DNA of 54,250 nucleotides from a virus: positions 1 through 54,250 of IMG/VR virus record IMGVR_UViG_3300017917_002358; one strand, given 5' to 3'. The notes beneath the pieces were generated by a model that saw only the letters and a program-made list of their open reading frames with translations, was not told the origin of the DNA and made no database searches. Positions 1 to 10,900 of the stretch are shown in pieces. The translations under genes and the position numbers were made by a program. Position 1 is the first letter of the stretch, and each line of letters begins with the position of its first letter.

Positions 1-201
1 AGGCGAAGGTGAGGGCGAAGGTGAAGGTGGTGGTGGTGCAGGTGTAGGTGCAGGTGGTGGTGGCCAGAATTGCTTGTTAGTCCCAAGTTGATTTATGTAT
101 GCATTTTGTACAGTTTTCCAAGAACCGCCCTGGCGTATGTATAAATTTTGTACAAGTTGCCAGTCGCCGCCGTATTTAACCCAAAGTTTTCTTATTGGCA
201 T
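1..201 (-). CDS. Putative tail fibre protein, N-terminal part (runs off left edge)
   Basis: This frame opens at an ATG (201-199), three bases after the stop of the preceding fibre gene, and stays open to the window edge (67 codons). The start reads MPIRKLWVKYGGDWQLVQ. It holds two imperfect repeats of the pattern W-x(2,3)-V-Q-N-x-Y-I, followed by a Pro/Ala/Ser-rich tract (PPPPAPTPAPPPP, then SP repeats) encoded by CCN codons. Short W/Y-rich repeats before a flexible linker are common in adhesin-like phage fibre proteins, and all upstream genes on this strand are tail proteins, so a distal fibre or adhesin is the best guess. The C-terminus is outside the window. Function is inferred from position and composition only. 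Confidence 0.6.
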   Translation of the reverse strand, partial: MPIRKLWVKYGGDWQLVQNLYIRQGGSWKTVQNAYINQLGTNKQFWPPPPAPTPAPPPPSPSPSPSP

Positions 202-203
202 AA

Positions 204-1463
204 CTAGATTTGATACCAAATATCACCGTCTGAACCGCCTGAGGGCGGACTACTGCTGATTGTTCTAGCACCTTGTGAATTAAGGCCTGCAGTTTGTACA
301 TAGGATGTGACAAAAGACTGTGTTGCCAGCGCATTACCTGCAACTGTAACGGCTGTGGGTGTGATTGAAACATTACCAACCGCTACAGATCTTGCAGTTA
401 CATTTCCGGTTAAATTACCTAAAAATGCACCAGCAAAGACATTGGCAAATCTCTTGTCAGTAGCCCCAATATCTATAGAACCGTTAGAACTGGGAATTAT
501 CTTGTTTTGTAATGTAGTAACATCAACAAGAGTAGTTGTACTATTGGCAATAAATGCACCGCTTGCTCGCAATGATTGATTGACTCTCAATTGACCGTCT
601 ACAGTAACAATTCCACTAGACCCACTTATTCCAATGGTTCTTGTAAGAACCCCACTGATATTGCTGTAAAAATTGGTGTTATAGCCGTTGAGAAGACTGG
701 TAACTTGTACCTCATTATTGGAGGCTAATTGATTTAACGAAAGAGAACTACTAACTAATAAGTTACCAACTCCAAGTTGATAGGGCATACTAGAATTTTG
801 GTCGCTGCGTAAAAATTGTGCTGATCCAATTCCGTTGAGTTTTAACGCATTGCTCACGTCACCTGTAAACTGTGCTCCTGCAACTGCGTTGGTTCCTACT
901 AGATTAAAACCAGGATTTATAACTGTAAACCCATTGATTGAATTCTTTGGTGTAAATGTGCTGTCGTAACTTATTATACCAACGACATTATTAGACACAT
1001 AAAATTTTATTACTATGTGCGGATTGTCACTACTGTCGTTAATTGATTCTGCTATAGCACCGGAACCGCCGTAGGTGGGAGGTCCTATTAACTGCCATCC
1101 GCTGTTATAAGCATAGAGTTGATTATTTGCTGTGTCAAACCAGAGGTCTCCTAGGCTAGGGCCGGATGGCGCAGTTGACTGTGCAATACTGCTGCCAACT
1201 GGTTTCCATTGGTTTGATCCACTGTTCCAAACTTTTAAAGTACCGATACTAGTATCATACCAAATTTGGCCTGTTAGTTTTTGTTGAGGGGCCGTATTCC
1301 CTGCAAAATTTTCTAGTAGATATATAAAGTTTTCGTTTAAAAAAGCACCATAGCCAGCATAGTCTCTACCAATTAAAGTTATAGCAGTTGATGTGGTATT
1401 GATAGTTGCGTCTTGCACTGTGGCAACTGGAGTACCTGTGTAAGTAGATATTGAATAGGGCAT
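204..1463 (-). CDS. Tail fibre-like structural protein, paralogue of the next gene upstream
   Basis: 419 aa. The first 140 residues align by eye with those of the neighbour at 1477-2850: an N-terminal stretch ending in LIGRDYAGYG, an LLENFAGNTAP stretch, then two copies of a G(Q/D)xW(Y/F)D...LxxWxxG..W..(V/I)G module. The middle is Ser/Asn/Thr-rich with GNLTGNVTARSVAVGNVSI, typical of beta-rich fibre shafts. The end (SGGSDGDIWYQI) resembles the neighbour's end (GGSNDGDFWFQYAN). It is therefore a probable tandem duplicate of a fibre or fibre-base protein in the late tail operon. The receptor or partner cannot be read from the sequence. Confidence 0.7.
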   Translation of the reverse strand: MPYSISTYTGTPVATVQDATINTTSTAITLIGRDYAGYGAFLNENFIYLLENFAGNTAPQQKLTGQIWYDTSIGTLKVWNSGSNQWKPVGSSIAQSTAPSGPSLGDLWFDTANNQLYAYNSGWQLIGPPTYGGSGAIAESINDSSDNPHIVIKFYVSNNVVGIISYDSTFTPKNSINGFTVINPGFNLVGTNAVAGAQFTGDVSNALKLNGIGSAQFLRSDQNSSMPYQLGVGNLLVSSSLSLNQLASNNEVQVTSLLNGYNTNFYSNISGVLTRTIGISGSSGIVTVDGQLRVNQSLRASGAFIANSTTTLVDVTTLQNKIIPSSNGSIDIGATDKRFANVFAGAFLGNLTGNVTARSVAVGNVSITPTAVTVAGNALATQSFVTSYVQTAGLNSQGARTISSSPPSGGSDGDIWYQI

Positions 1464-1476
1464 ACTTTAATTTACC

Positions 1477-2850
1477 TTAATTTGCATATTGGAACCAAAA
1501 ATCACCATCGTTTGAACCACCATCATTTACGCCTGCTTGTGGAGCAGCATTGCTAACAAATTTGGCACTACCTCCCCACCATTGCGTGGCGGTTTTAACA
1601 AACTGAGTAGTTGCTACTCGACTATTACCGGTAGTATTATAAGTTTGTCCTTGTGTTGTGGCAGTTGCTCCATTGTTAAGAACTACACCAGAAGCCGTGG
1701 CCGATAACACAGTGGCGCCGTCAATGACGATATTAGCAGATCCAACTCCTGCATCATTGACCCATACCCAACTGTTGTTTTGATAAATTTTATAAGGGAA
1801 TATACCCGACAGACCACTAGTAACAAATTCAGTTGTGGCAATCATTGAATTTGATGTACCGGCTGGTGCAGTTGGTGCTATGGGAACTCCATACAACACC
1901 GTATCGTTAAATTTATTATCTACATACTGTTTAGTAGAAATACCCAAATTTGATACCGGATCCGCAACAACTTCTATCACTCCAGAAGTGCCGTTAATAG
2001 TTAAGGCCTTTCTTCTTATGAAGGCTGTGGTAGTGTAGAATTCAATGTTCTCATTGTTTATGGTATTCCAGAGAACTAAAGTATTTGCAACCAGGCTAAT
2101 ATTGGCATTGTTAATAGCACCAAGAGTAATACCTGCATTATTTTGTACAGTCAGCGATCCAGTGCCTGTGTTATTGGCTGTTGTGGTCCAAAACGATGCC
2201 GCCGGTATTCCGCTAAGATAACTAGAGTTGTTTGCAGTGCCCCATATGGAACCTATGGAGGCAGAACTCATATTGTAACCTACTTTTAGACCGGTAAAAC
2301 CTGAAATAGATATATTGGGAGTGAACTGATCCTGACTAATAATTGCTGTACGTGTTCCGTCCAGATAGATGGATACCACATCGTGCCAGTTTGTGCCGTC
2401 TGATAACTGCTCAAATAATGCTCCACTTTTTCCTAGTGCTGAACTATAACTAGGGCCCACAAGAGTCCAACCTTGCAAACTATAAGGTGATGTACCATCA
2501 TAGCAGTATAATTGCTTGTTTACTGTATCCCACCAAAAGTCTCCCGCTACTGTGGTACTGGGGGCAGTGGTCTGTGCTGTGGCCGATCCTACATTTTTCC
2601 ACACCGTTCCGGTATAGACCTTGCAAAGTTTTGCTGTAGAATCAAACCAAAGTTGTCCAGCATTTGGGAAATTAGGTGCAGTAGATTTTGCAAAGTTAAC
2701 CAAAAGGGCCACTAAATCTTCTGCAATAATTTCACCGTATCCACTATAGTTACGACCTACTAGTGTCAGACTTGAAGATGTATTGTCTACAGTACCATCA
2801 AGTATTGTTGTTAGTAAGGTTCCATCTGGTAAATTTACAATATACGACAT
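1477..2850 (-). CDS. Tail fibre-like structural protein, paralogue of the next gene downstream
   Basis: 457 aa. It has the same architecture as the 204-1463 protein: a TLVGRNYSGYG motif near residue 35, an LLVNFAKSTAP motif, and two tandem modules (GQLWFDSTAKLCKVY..W..VG and GDFWWDTVNKQLYCY..W.LVG). These are followed by a long Asn/Thr/Ser/Ala-rich region. Two repeats of the form ATTEFVTSGL / ATTQFVKTAT near residues 338 and 415 look like fibre-shaft repeats. The 13-base gap to the next gene suggests cotranscription. This is a virion structural protein by context and composition; the exact role is unknown. Confidence 0.7.
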   Translation of the reverse strand: MSYIVNLPDGTLLTTILDGTVDNTSSSLTLVGRNYSGYGEIIAEDLVALLVNFAKSTAPNFPNAGQLWFDSTAKLCKVYTGTVWKNVGSATAQTTAPSTTVAGDFWWDTVNKQLYCYDGTSPYSLQGWTLVGPSYSSALGKSGALFEQLSDGTNWHDVVSIYLDGTRTAIISQDQFTPNISISGFTGLKVGYNMSSASIGSIWGTANNSSYLSGIPAASFWTTTANNTGTGSLTVQNNAGITLGAINNANISLVANTLVLWNTINNENIEFYTTTAFIRRKALTINGTSGVIEVVADPVSNLGISTKQYVDNKFNDTVLYGVPIAPTAPAGTSNSMIATTEFVTSGLSGIFPYKIYQNNSWVWVNDAGVGSANIVIDGATVLSATASGVVLNNGATATTQGQTYNTTGNSRVATTQFVKTATQWWGGSAKFVSNAAPQAGVNDGGSNDGDFWFQYAN

Positions 2851-2863
2851 ATTTTTATCCTAG

Positions 2864-3556
2864 TTATGCTGTCAAATTAGTTAATGTTTGAACTCTCACA
2901 GTATACTCGATTTGAATTAGTCTATTCAAAGATTTTTGAACAGGGCTGAAAATCACATGTGTTAACAACGGCAATCCTGCACCTAGTCCACTTTCTCCTT
3001 CTATATAACCAAATAGACCAAGTTCATCAAATACATAATCACCTGTTAAATTTTGACTATTGTCAAAAACTGCTTGCCCGCTGGGTTCACCATAGTCTAA
3101 TAAACAACTAACTACGATATCAGTATACTTTAGCCCCGGGGTATGATTTACCAACATTTTGTTGTTTATTGGGTCAGTGTTTGCAGAATTTGTGTCATCT
3201 ACCAGTTTCCAATAGGTAGGATTATAAAGATCTGCATTGGCTACGTTTGTATTTGTGGGCAGATAGGTAATAACCCCAGTTGGATCAACAGTAGTACCTC
3301 CGTTGCCAAAATGCATTTCGCTAATGAATTTGGTGCCTTTATTTGCGGCATTTTGTGCTAGACAAATTGAAAAATTTTCGTAGTGAATAGCATTTCTTTT
3401 GTTAACAAAGATTTGATTAGTTTCAGGATCCCAAATTTTAATATGACCCTGAAGGTGAATTCCGCCGCGCTCATCTGGCTGCTTTTGAGGTTGTTGTCTC
3501 ACGGTTGTATCCTGTTGTTTTTGATCCATATTCTTATTTATCGCTGATTTTGACAT
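2864..3556 (-). CDS. Virion structural protein of the tail module, function unknown
   Basis: 230 aa. The N-terminus is charged and Gln-rich (KQPQKQPDERGG near residue 24). A folded domain follows with IHLQGHIKIWDPETNQI, HYENFSICLAQNA, HFGNGGTTVDPTG and a C-terminal strand-rich part (LTHVIFSPVQKSLNRLIQIEYTVRV). I do not recognise a family with a proven function. It lies in the run of late tail genes between two fibre-type proteins, so a fibre-attachment or baseplate-peripheral role is plausible. ATG at 3556 gives the longest frame; an internal ATG at codon 10 is also possible. No transmembrane segment or signal peptide is visible. Confidence 0.6.
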   Translation of the reverse strand: MSKSAINKNMDQKQQDTTVRQQPQKQPDERGGIHLQGHIKIWDPETNQIFVNKRNAIHYENFSICLAQNAANKGTKFISEMHFGNGGTTVDPTGVITYLPTNTNVANADLYNPTYWKLVDDTNSANTDPINNKMLVNHTPGLKYTDIVVSCLLDYGEPSGQAVFDNSQNLTGDYVFDELGLFGYIEGESGLGAGLPLLTHVIFSPVQKSLNRLIQIEYTVRVQTLTNLTA

Positions 3557-3579
3557 ATTTTTTAATACCAGATAGCAAT

Positions 3580-4917
3580 TTAAACTCTGCCCACAACTAT
3601 TTCAATTGATCCCTCTGATCCATTAAAATTTTCCAATGCTTTACCAATGACTGCACCAACTTTGGGATTACTCTCGGCTCTTGCTCGACCATTCCCGGCT
3701 GATACTAGCATATCTCCTTTACTGATCGATCCCTGTACCTTACAGGGCACTCGACCAAGCAGAGCCACCATTAAAACGTTTTCACCAATAAGTTTATCAT
3801 TCATAGTAAATGCAGGAGCAGTAGACACTACCCCAGCAACACGAGTGCAATGATCTGTGTCACAAACAGACACCTCTGCTACTCCACCAAAGTGTAATAC
3901 AGTCCCCGGCTCATATGGTTGATCTGACAGGTATCGTTCTGCAATATCCGCATATTGAGCAGATGTTGATCTTGCATGAACGGTATTAAACGTTGCGCCC
4001 ACCGAGCCAATATTAGAAATATTATTGGCCAGCGGTAAAATATTCCCAACTAGTATAAAGGATCCGGTGCCCGGATTTAAAGTAAGATTTCCGTTGCTGT
4101 TTGACAAATAGGTTGCTACTTTGGCGTTACTATACGAGCCCACATTAGCCGCTGCAATTTGGCCGTCAACATAGGCCTTAATAATTGCATTTCCCTGTTC
4201 AACATAACCAATCATACCAACGTTGGCTGTAATCACCCCTGCATTGGCTGCAGAAATTTGACCATTGATATACGATTGCTGAATGGTATTGGCAAAATCA
4301 ACATAGCCCCGCATACCAACGTTAGCCGCGGCCACGCCCGCATTGGCTACTGTAATACGACTATCAACATAACCAATCATACCAACGTTGGCTGCGGTAA
4401 CGCCCGCATTGGCTGCAGAAATTTGTCCATCGACATATGCCTGCTGAATGGTATTGGCGAAATCAACATAGCCTCGCATGCCTAGATTAGCAGCAGTAAC
4501 CCCTGCGTTAGCCACTGTAATGCGACTATCAACATAGCCCCGCATGCCAACATTAGCAGCAGTAACCCCAACGTTGGCTGCTGTAATCTGCCCGTTTATA
4601 TAAGACTGCTGAATGGTGTTAGCAAAATCTACGTAGCCCTGCATGCCAACGTTAGCAGCAGTTACACCTGTATTAGCCGCAGAAATTTGACCGTCTACAT
4701 AACTTCGCATAACCACGTTTGATGTAGAAATAAGGAAATTTAAAGATGCAACATTAGATGCTAGGTCACTGTTTACATCTATATTAATATAATTTTTAAC
4801 TTGATCAATATTTGCTCTATAGGTAACATTGGCACTGGAAATGTTACTAACAACAGGTATTAATATATTTCCCCAAACTGTGGTTAAAGAATTTAGTTGA
4901 CTGATTTTAATTGTCAT
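3580..4917 (-). CDS. Repeat-rich tail fibre protein with conserved C-terminal domain
   Basis: 445 aa. Residues about 60-265 are near-identical repeats of an 11-13 residue unit: Y(V/I)(D/N)GQI(S/T/A)AAN occurs five times, GYVDFANTIQQ three times, GYVDSRITVANAG twice, with (T/A)AANVGM linkers. The C-terminal 125 residues differ. They begin with YADIAERYLSDQPYEPGTVL and include RVAGVVSTAPAFTMN and KGDMLVSAGNGRA. This type of domain ends many fibres of T4-like phages from aquatic bacteria and is reminiscent of intramolecular-chaperone or peptidase-G2-like ends, though no catalytic residue can be assigned. The start ATG overlaps the stop of the giant gene upstream (TAATG), implying translational coupling. 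Confidence 0.75.
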   Translation of the reverse strand: MTIKISQLNSLTTVWGNILIPVVSNISSANVTYRANIDQVKNYINIDVNSDLASNVASLNFLISTSNVVMRSYVDGQISAANTGVTAANVGMQGYVDFANTIQQSYINGQITAANVGVTAANVGMRGYVDSRITVANAGVTAANLGMRGYVDFANTIQQAYVDGQISAANAGVTAANVGMIGYVDSRITVANAGVAAANVGMRGYVDFANTIQQSYINGQISAANAGVITANVGMIGYVEQGNAIIKAYVDGQIAAANVGSYSNAKVATYLSNSNGNLTLNPGTGSFILVGNILPLANNISNIGSVGATFNTVHARSTSAQYADIAERYLSDQPYEPGTVLHFGGVAEVSVCDTDHCTRVAGVVSTAPAFTMNDKLIGENVLMVALLGRVPCKVQGSISKGDMLVSAGNGRARAESNPKVGAVIGKALENFNGSEGSIEIVVGRV

Positions 4918-7900
4918 TACAGACCCTCTGTGTAGATTTCATTGTCATCTTCTGTGGTTAACGTATTTATCGCGTCTTCGTCTGTGAGTGCTTGATTTGT
5001 CCCAGGCAACTGATCAATTGCACTGGGGCTTACACGTAAGAACAATGCAGCAGTTGTGGTTGAATTCTGCATGCCTTGACCATCCAACGGAGGAGGCATT
5101 GCACCACTATTATAAAAAACATTAGCGTATTGTATTAAATTACCATATGAAGTTCCAGGTATTATCTGTTCTGCACCAGCGTCTACTACTTGTGTAAATA
5201 CCGGTATTACTGGGTATGTGCTGGTTCCCTGTGTCCCTCGTCTGAGTTGAGTCAACACATCAACATCATCTAACATGCGTAGATTACCAAACTCTTTTAC
5301 AGGGCGAACACCTATCCCGGTTGAAGTTGTATCTCCTGTGCCCGTATCGCCAAAACTTATGGCTGTTCCATCTAGAGTAATAACATTTGCACTGTTCATT
5401 ACTACATTAGCGTTGGCGTAGATCGCAATAACTTGAGCATTAGCGTTGAAACCAACATTTGCGTACATGCCAACGTATAATCCGTTGGTATTGTTAACTT
5501 GAATTATATTGCCACCATAACTTGTTGCGGTTACTACTACATTAGCAGGTCTAACTAGTTCCCCGTTAATGCGTAGATTGCCGCCGCCTAGGTCAAATTG
5601 TGTGGGTTGAGTGAGATATTGAACAACTACTACGTTACTGTTAGTAACGTTTGCTGACACTATCACTGCATTAACATTGCTACCAATTTGAGTAACATAA
5701 GATCCAACTACGGCGGTTAAGTTGCCTAGTAAGTTAATTTGATACTGCAACAAAGTGTCAAACACTGTGCCAGATAGTGTGTTAGTACTGATATAGTTGT
5801 TACCAGCATAACTTAGAATTCTATCAGCAGCATATCCAACACCAGAAACCCACGGTGTAAGTTCTTGCCTATAATTTCTATAGAAGGTGATGCGCTCACC
5901 ATTAATAAAGACCACACCCGGACGTGCTCTAATTGGATCTGGAGGTGTAAACACCGCTGCATTGGCCACATGAATATACGAATCAGACTCTAACAAGGTG
6001 CGTGAAAGAGGCGATGAATTGGCCAGGCCTATTCTTAAATAGGAAGGTTCGTCCATCATATTTTCAAAAATTCTATAGCCCAGAGATATATTTGCAACTT
6101 CACCAACTGATACAGTAGTAAACACTCTCAGGTCTAGAGTATCAAACATGATACCAGGAACTAATTCTTCTGGGGCTCTACTATGATATGTGTCAATAAA
6201 TTGGCCGCCATCGGTTATAATATCTTCTGGCGCTGTTCCCAACGCCAAGTTAGCATAAAGACTGTACAGGGCCTGATCATATATACTGGTTGAGAGCAAT
6301 GCAATACCATCGGTACTGTATTGAACCGGATCAAACGGTGCTAGGTCATAACTGCGACCAAACAGTGGGGTTACTTTAAAATTAGTACTTCTGGTTACTG
6401 CATAAGGATAACTTACTCCAGGAATTAATTGTTCAAGACTGTCAAATCTACCATATACAGTGCTGTCTGTGGACAGAGTTACATTTGCGCTTAGAGAAAC
6501 TTTAGATGCCTTAATTGGTATACCACCAAAAGAAATATTAGCAAATGAAACATTTGCAGTAATAGTGTCGCTAAGATTAATACTATTAGTTGTGTAGTTT
6601 ATACTTAATATTCTTGCTTCAAATGGAACTCCCTGGCCTGATACATATTCACCTATGTTAAGACCGCTCATATTATTAATGTTTTCAATCGAAGAAATAC
6701 CGGTAGATAAATTACCCAAGAAATGTCCTCGACCGTTAACCATCACCGTTACATTGCCTACAATTTCAGTGATATATCCGGCTTCAACCCCATTGCCGTT
6801 TATATACATATTCTTAACCATGCTTTGGGAATTGAATACATAGATCGTATCCGTATTAACTGCAGAATTAACTAAAGTTATAGGAGTGTTGATAAGATCT
6901 ATAGCAGGCATCGCTGTTGTGGGTTCATAATAACCCACAATACGATCGTTAGCATTGTCAAAATAACTAGACGGACATAAAGTATAATTTTCAATAAGGA
7001 ATGCATTACCAGTGGTAACATTAGCATTAACAAAGTACGATGCTCGTATGGTTGCATTACCATCTTGATAGGTTCGAGTAATAATATCTCCGCTGATAAC
7101 TCTACCGTTTGCATCAAATTCAGTTTTAATATAAGTAGTATTGGCTGACCAAACTTTGACGTTACTGTTATATTTGATACGGTCAAACTTTAATTTACTA
7201 CTAAAATTACGCACCTGAGGATTGTACATAACCGCATATCCAGATGCCGGCGAATCTGAACTACCATTAATTGTTACTATCGGTGTAGAAGTATAACCAA
7301 TTCCGCTGTTGGTTACTCGAATATTACTGATTGCACCGGTGTTTCCATCGACAATAGCAACAGCAGTAGCCCCAGACCCAAAACCGTTAGAACTTGTAAT
7401 GGTCACCGTTGGTGGTATGCCGTAGTTAGCACCAGCATGTCCAATTTCAATTCTATATACCTGCAGAGATCTATGATCATACCACTGGTTATAAGGCCAG
7501 TTCTGCCAAGTATTTTGATCTTGCCTGGTATAAGGATTTTCTCCACTTGGACTACGGAATATAGGGTAGTTCAAACTAGTATCATAATAAGCCGGAAGAT
7601 CAAAGTCAGTGATATCCCCACCAAACATGTCGTTCCCAGTGTAGTTCAACAGATATTCTCTTATCTTAGTGCGATAAGGTTTAACTTCTTCAATATAGTT
7701 TTGATAATATGTTTGGTTATCTACTGTGTAACTTGGGAATTGACTTAATGTTCTAAGTTTGTGTGTAATTCCAATGAAACTTGATTTGAATAACCAATCT
7801 ACGTAATTTTGTTCGTTCAACAGATAATTTATCATTATAAAAAATAAATTACCAAATTCTCCCTGAAGTGTATTGGTGAATATGGTGCTGTACACCGTGC

Positions 7901-10900
7901 CAATCATATTTCTTATTTCAATGTTTGGATTTTGATCATATCGATTGCTGTCAAAATCCTGATTACCAAAACCTAATCCGGTGTCTGCATAATTGGCTAG
8001 ATTACTGTTAATTTGAATAGTACCCTCTTGAATTCCTATTACTTTGAGGGTGCCACCAACGTCAACTTCAACTAGTTGCCAGGTGTTGTTACCGGTGGCA
8101 TTTTGAATATAGATAATTGTACCCGGCGTTGCATTTAATTTTATAGCATCTGCGGTAGTTCCAACACTGAAATCTGGTCTGGTGCTAGCACTATATCCTT
8201 GAGCATACCAATCAATGTAATACCAATAGAGGCTGGCTTTGTAGGACTGTACACGGGAAACTTGCCAGGTCTTTTCGTTAGTCAATTGGTATAAAACCCA
8301 CAGCCCACTTTGTGTAGTGTCAAATCCAACCAGGACCAAATATCCTGGATCTAAATCAGTTGTGTCGATATAGTACAACTCTGCTTCAGTTTCTACTCTT
8401 AAATCATATTCGCCGGCTTTGAAATTTGGCTCCGGTTCAGCAGCATTTAATCCGCTGATATTAAATTGTTCTACTATGGGGTTGGCAGCAAATACCGAGT
8501 TTACGTATTGTATCAGTTCGTTCAGTGCCGCAAGTCTGTCAATAAACATGCTCTGTCTTGGTCTGATACTAATACCGTAACGATTCGCTGGACTTAGATT
8601 AGGGTCTGGCACCGGTGACCCGTGTCTGTCGATGCCGGACAAACTATCAACTAATTTGTTTACAATATTACTGGGAATAACTACATTTGGATTTCCCTTT
8701 TGTATTAGTTCGTATTCGCTGTGAATTAAATCTGTGTTAATAACCAATTGGTGATCCAAGTGCATGATTGTGTTATCTGCACTCAAATATTCAGCAATAT
8801 TATAGAATGCCATAGCATTACTACGAATTAACGCAGCATAAGGTATTCCTTGATTTTTAGGATTTGCAATGAAATCGGCAATAGAATTGGTAGGTAATTT
8901 TCGAGTTTCGTTGTTTGGGTCAACAGTGGTTTTATTAGTAACCCAATAGTAATAAACAGTGGTGATTATTCCGGTTGCTGCATCAACTTGAGTTTGTTCA
9001 ACATATGCGCTGTCATCTGGATAAAGAGGACTGCCATCATTAACGTTATCTACATATTGGCTTGGTAGATATATACTGCTGATCCATTCACAAATTTCTA
9101 TGCTAGATCCGGCAAACAATTCTCCCCAATGTAGACTACGATAAATTAAAGTGTCTTGTTCATAGTCGATGTATCGAACTTTACTTAGATTCCACCAAAC
9201 CTTGCCTAATTGAAAATCTCCCCAATACAGGTTCTGATTAATGTTCGCCGCTGGATTATTTCCTCGGTTGTAGACTGCTGGATCATATTCCGTTTTGAAT
9301 GATATTTCCTGCTCAGCCGGACCAAGTATACGTCCTTTTGCTGGGTCAATAAACTGTAAATTTTCTTTGATTAAATTGGTTTGGCCGTCGTATAAGAATC
9401 CACGCGAAATGCTGTCGATATCAACTCTAGGTTCTTGATAACGAATCAACTTCCAACCTCGCGTGTTTGAAGGATTGCTAAACACGTAAATTGCGCCGTT
9501 GCCAGATGCTGTATCAGTAGTTAATGCTGATACAGTAACGTATCGATTTTCGATATCTATTGCATAACCAAATTGGTCACCAGAAACTAGATTATCTGGA
9601 ATTAACTGCTGAGCAAAAGCATATCGTCCAGGATGTTCAACTTCGTTACGCGGGTCATCATACAATTCATAGATGTACACTGATCCGCTGCCAACTATGT
9701 CATCTGTAAATATTGTTGTATCATCATCAAAAACAGTGCCGTTAACGGTGCTATCAATATCAAAGTTGGTTAATTCTCTGGTTGTTCCCCGAGCACTACC
9801 AATTACCAACATATAAGCATTACTGGCTAATTTAACTTTATTACCAAAGTATTCCCCAGGCAACCCAAAAGGATTGATAATAATCTGCATAAATGCAAAA
9901 ACAATAGTCCCCGCTTCACTAAGAATACCAGAACTTCCAATACTAGTGTTACCACTCAAAATACGCAACTGATCTTTGGCAACTTTCACATCTGAATCGA
10001 TTTGGAGATATCCGTTTTGATTTGATGCTGTTACTCCTAAAATACCCGACTCGTTGATATCTTGAACAAAATTGTCTAGGTTAGTTGATTGAACATATAC
10101 GTTGGGTGATAACCAAGAACCATTAATAGCAATATTTGCTCCTGTGACAAAAACATTACTATTTTGATATTTAGAAGTTTTGATTCTGTAAGTAACCGTA
10201 GCACTTTCCAATACCTGCACATTAGCACCGGTGCTTGGTTGTGTAATCCAATCTCCTGCATTGACATTTACTACGCCAGAAAGACTAAGGCTAACACGAA
10301 CTTCAAAATTGTTAAGTCTGATTGTATCTATTGGTTTGAATGTTGGATTTTTAACATATCCGGTATCAGTACCGTATAAACGTCCACGGTTGTGGAATTT
10401 CCATACCGCTCCCGAATTATATTGGGTACCATTATCATAATAGGGTGCACCTATATATATGGCACAATTATTTGAACAGATTGTGAGACTAGTACCAAAT
10501 GCCGCATTTGCCTGTATTGCTGCCAGGCCGCCTTCCAAACTATCAACACCGATAATTCTTTCTAATAAATTGAATTGATTAACTTCAACGTATATTACCT
10601 GTCCTATAGCAGGGGGATTTACAAAACGTACAGTATTTGTTCCAACAATCTGATAGTCGTCGACTTCTATCCCGTCGATGGTTACTTTATAAACATTAGA
10701 AATAGGATTTTCAGTTTGGTAATCTTGACCACCGGTTCCTGGTGCAGCGTCTGTTACGGTATTAAATGCTTCTATGACTCTGTCAAATACATACACTGCA
10801 CCTGCACCAGGTTGCAGAACGCCATCAAGGTCTTGAACCGTATCCCCAGGTGCGCCCACTGCTAGTTGTGCACCATCGAAACTACTTGAAAGAGCATACC

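Noticed and set aside
3535-3542. GATAAATA octamer on the minus strand inside the start of the 2864-3556 gene
   Set aside because: It lies inside codons 5-8 and only five bases before an internal ATG, so it would not give a usable leader. Probably chance.
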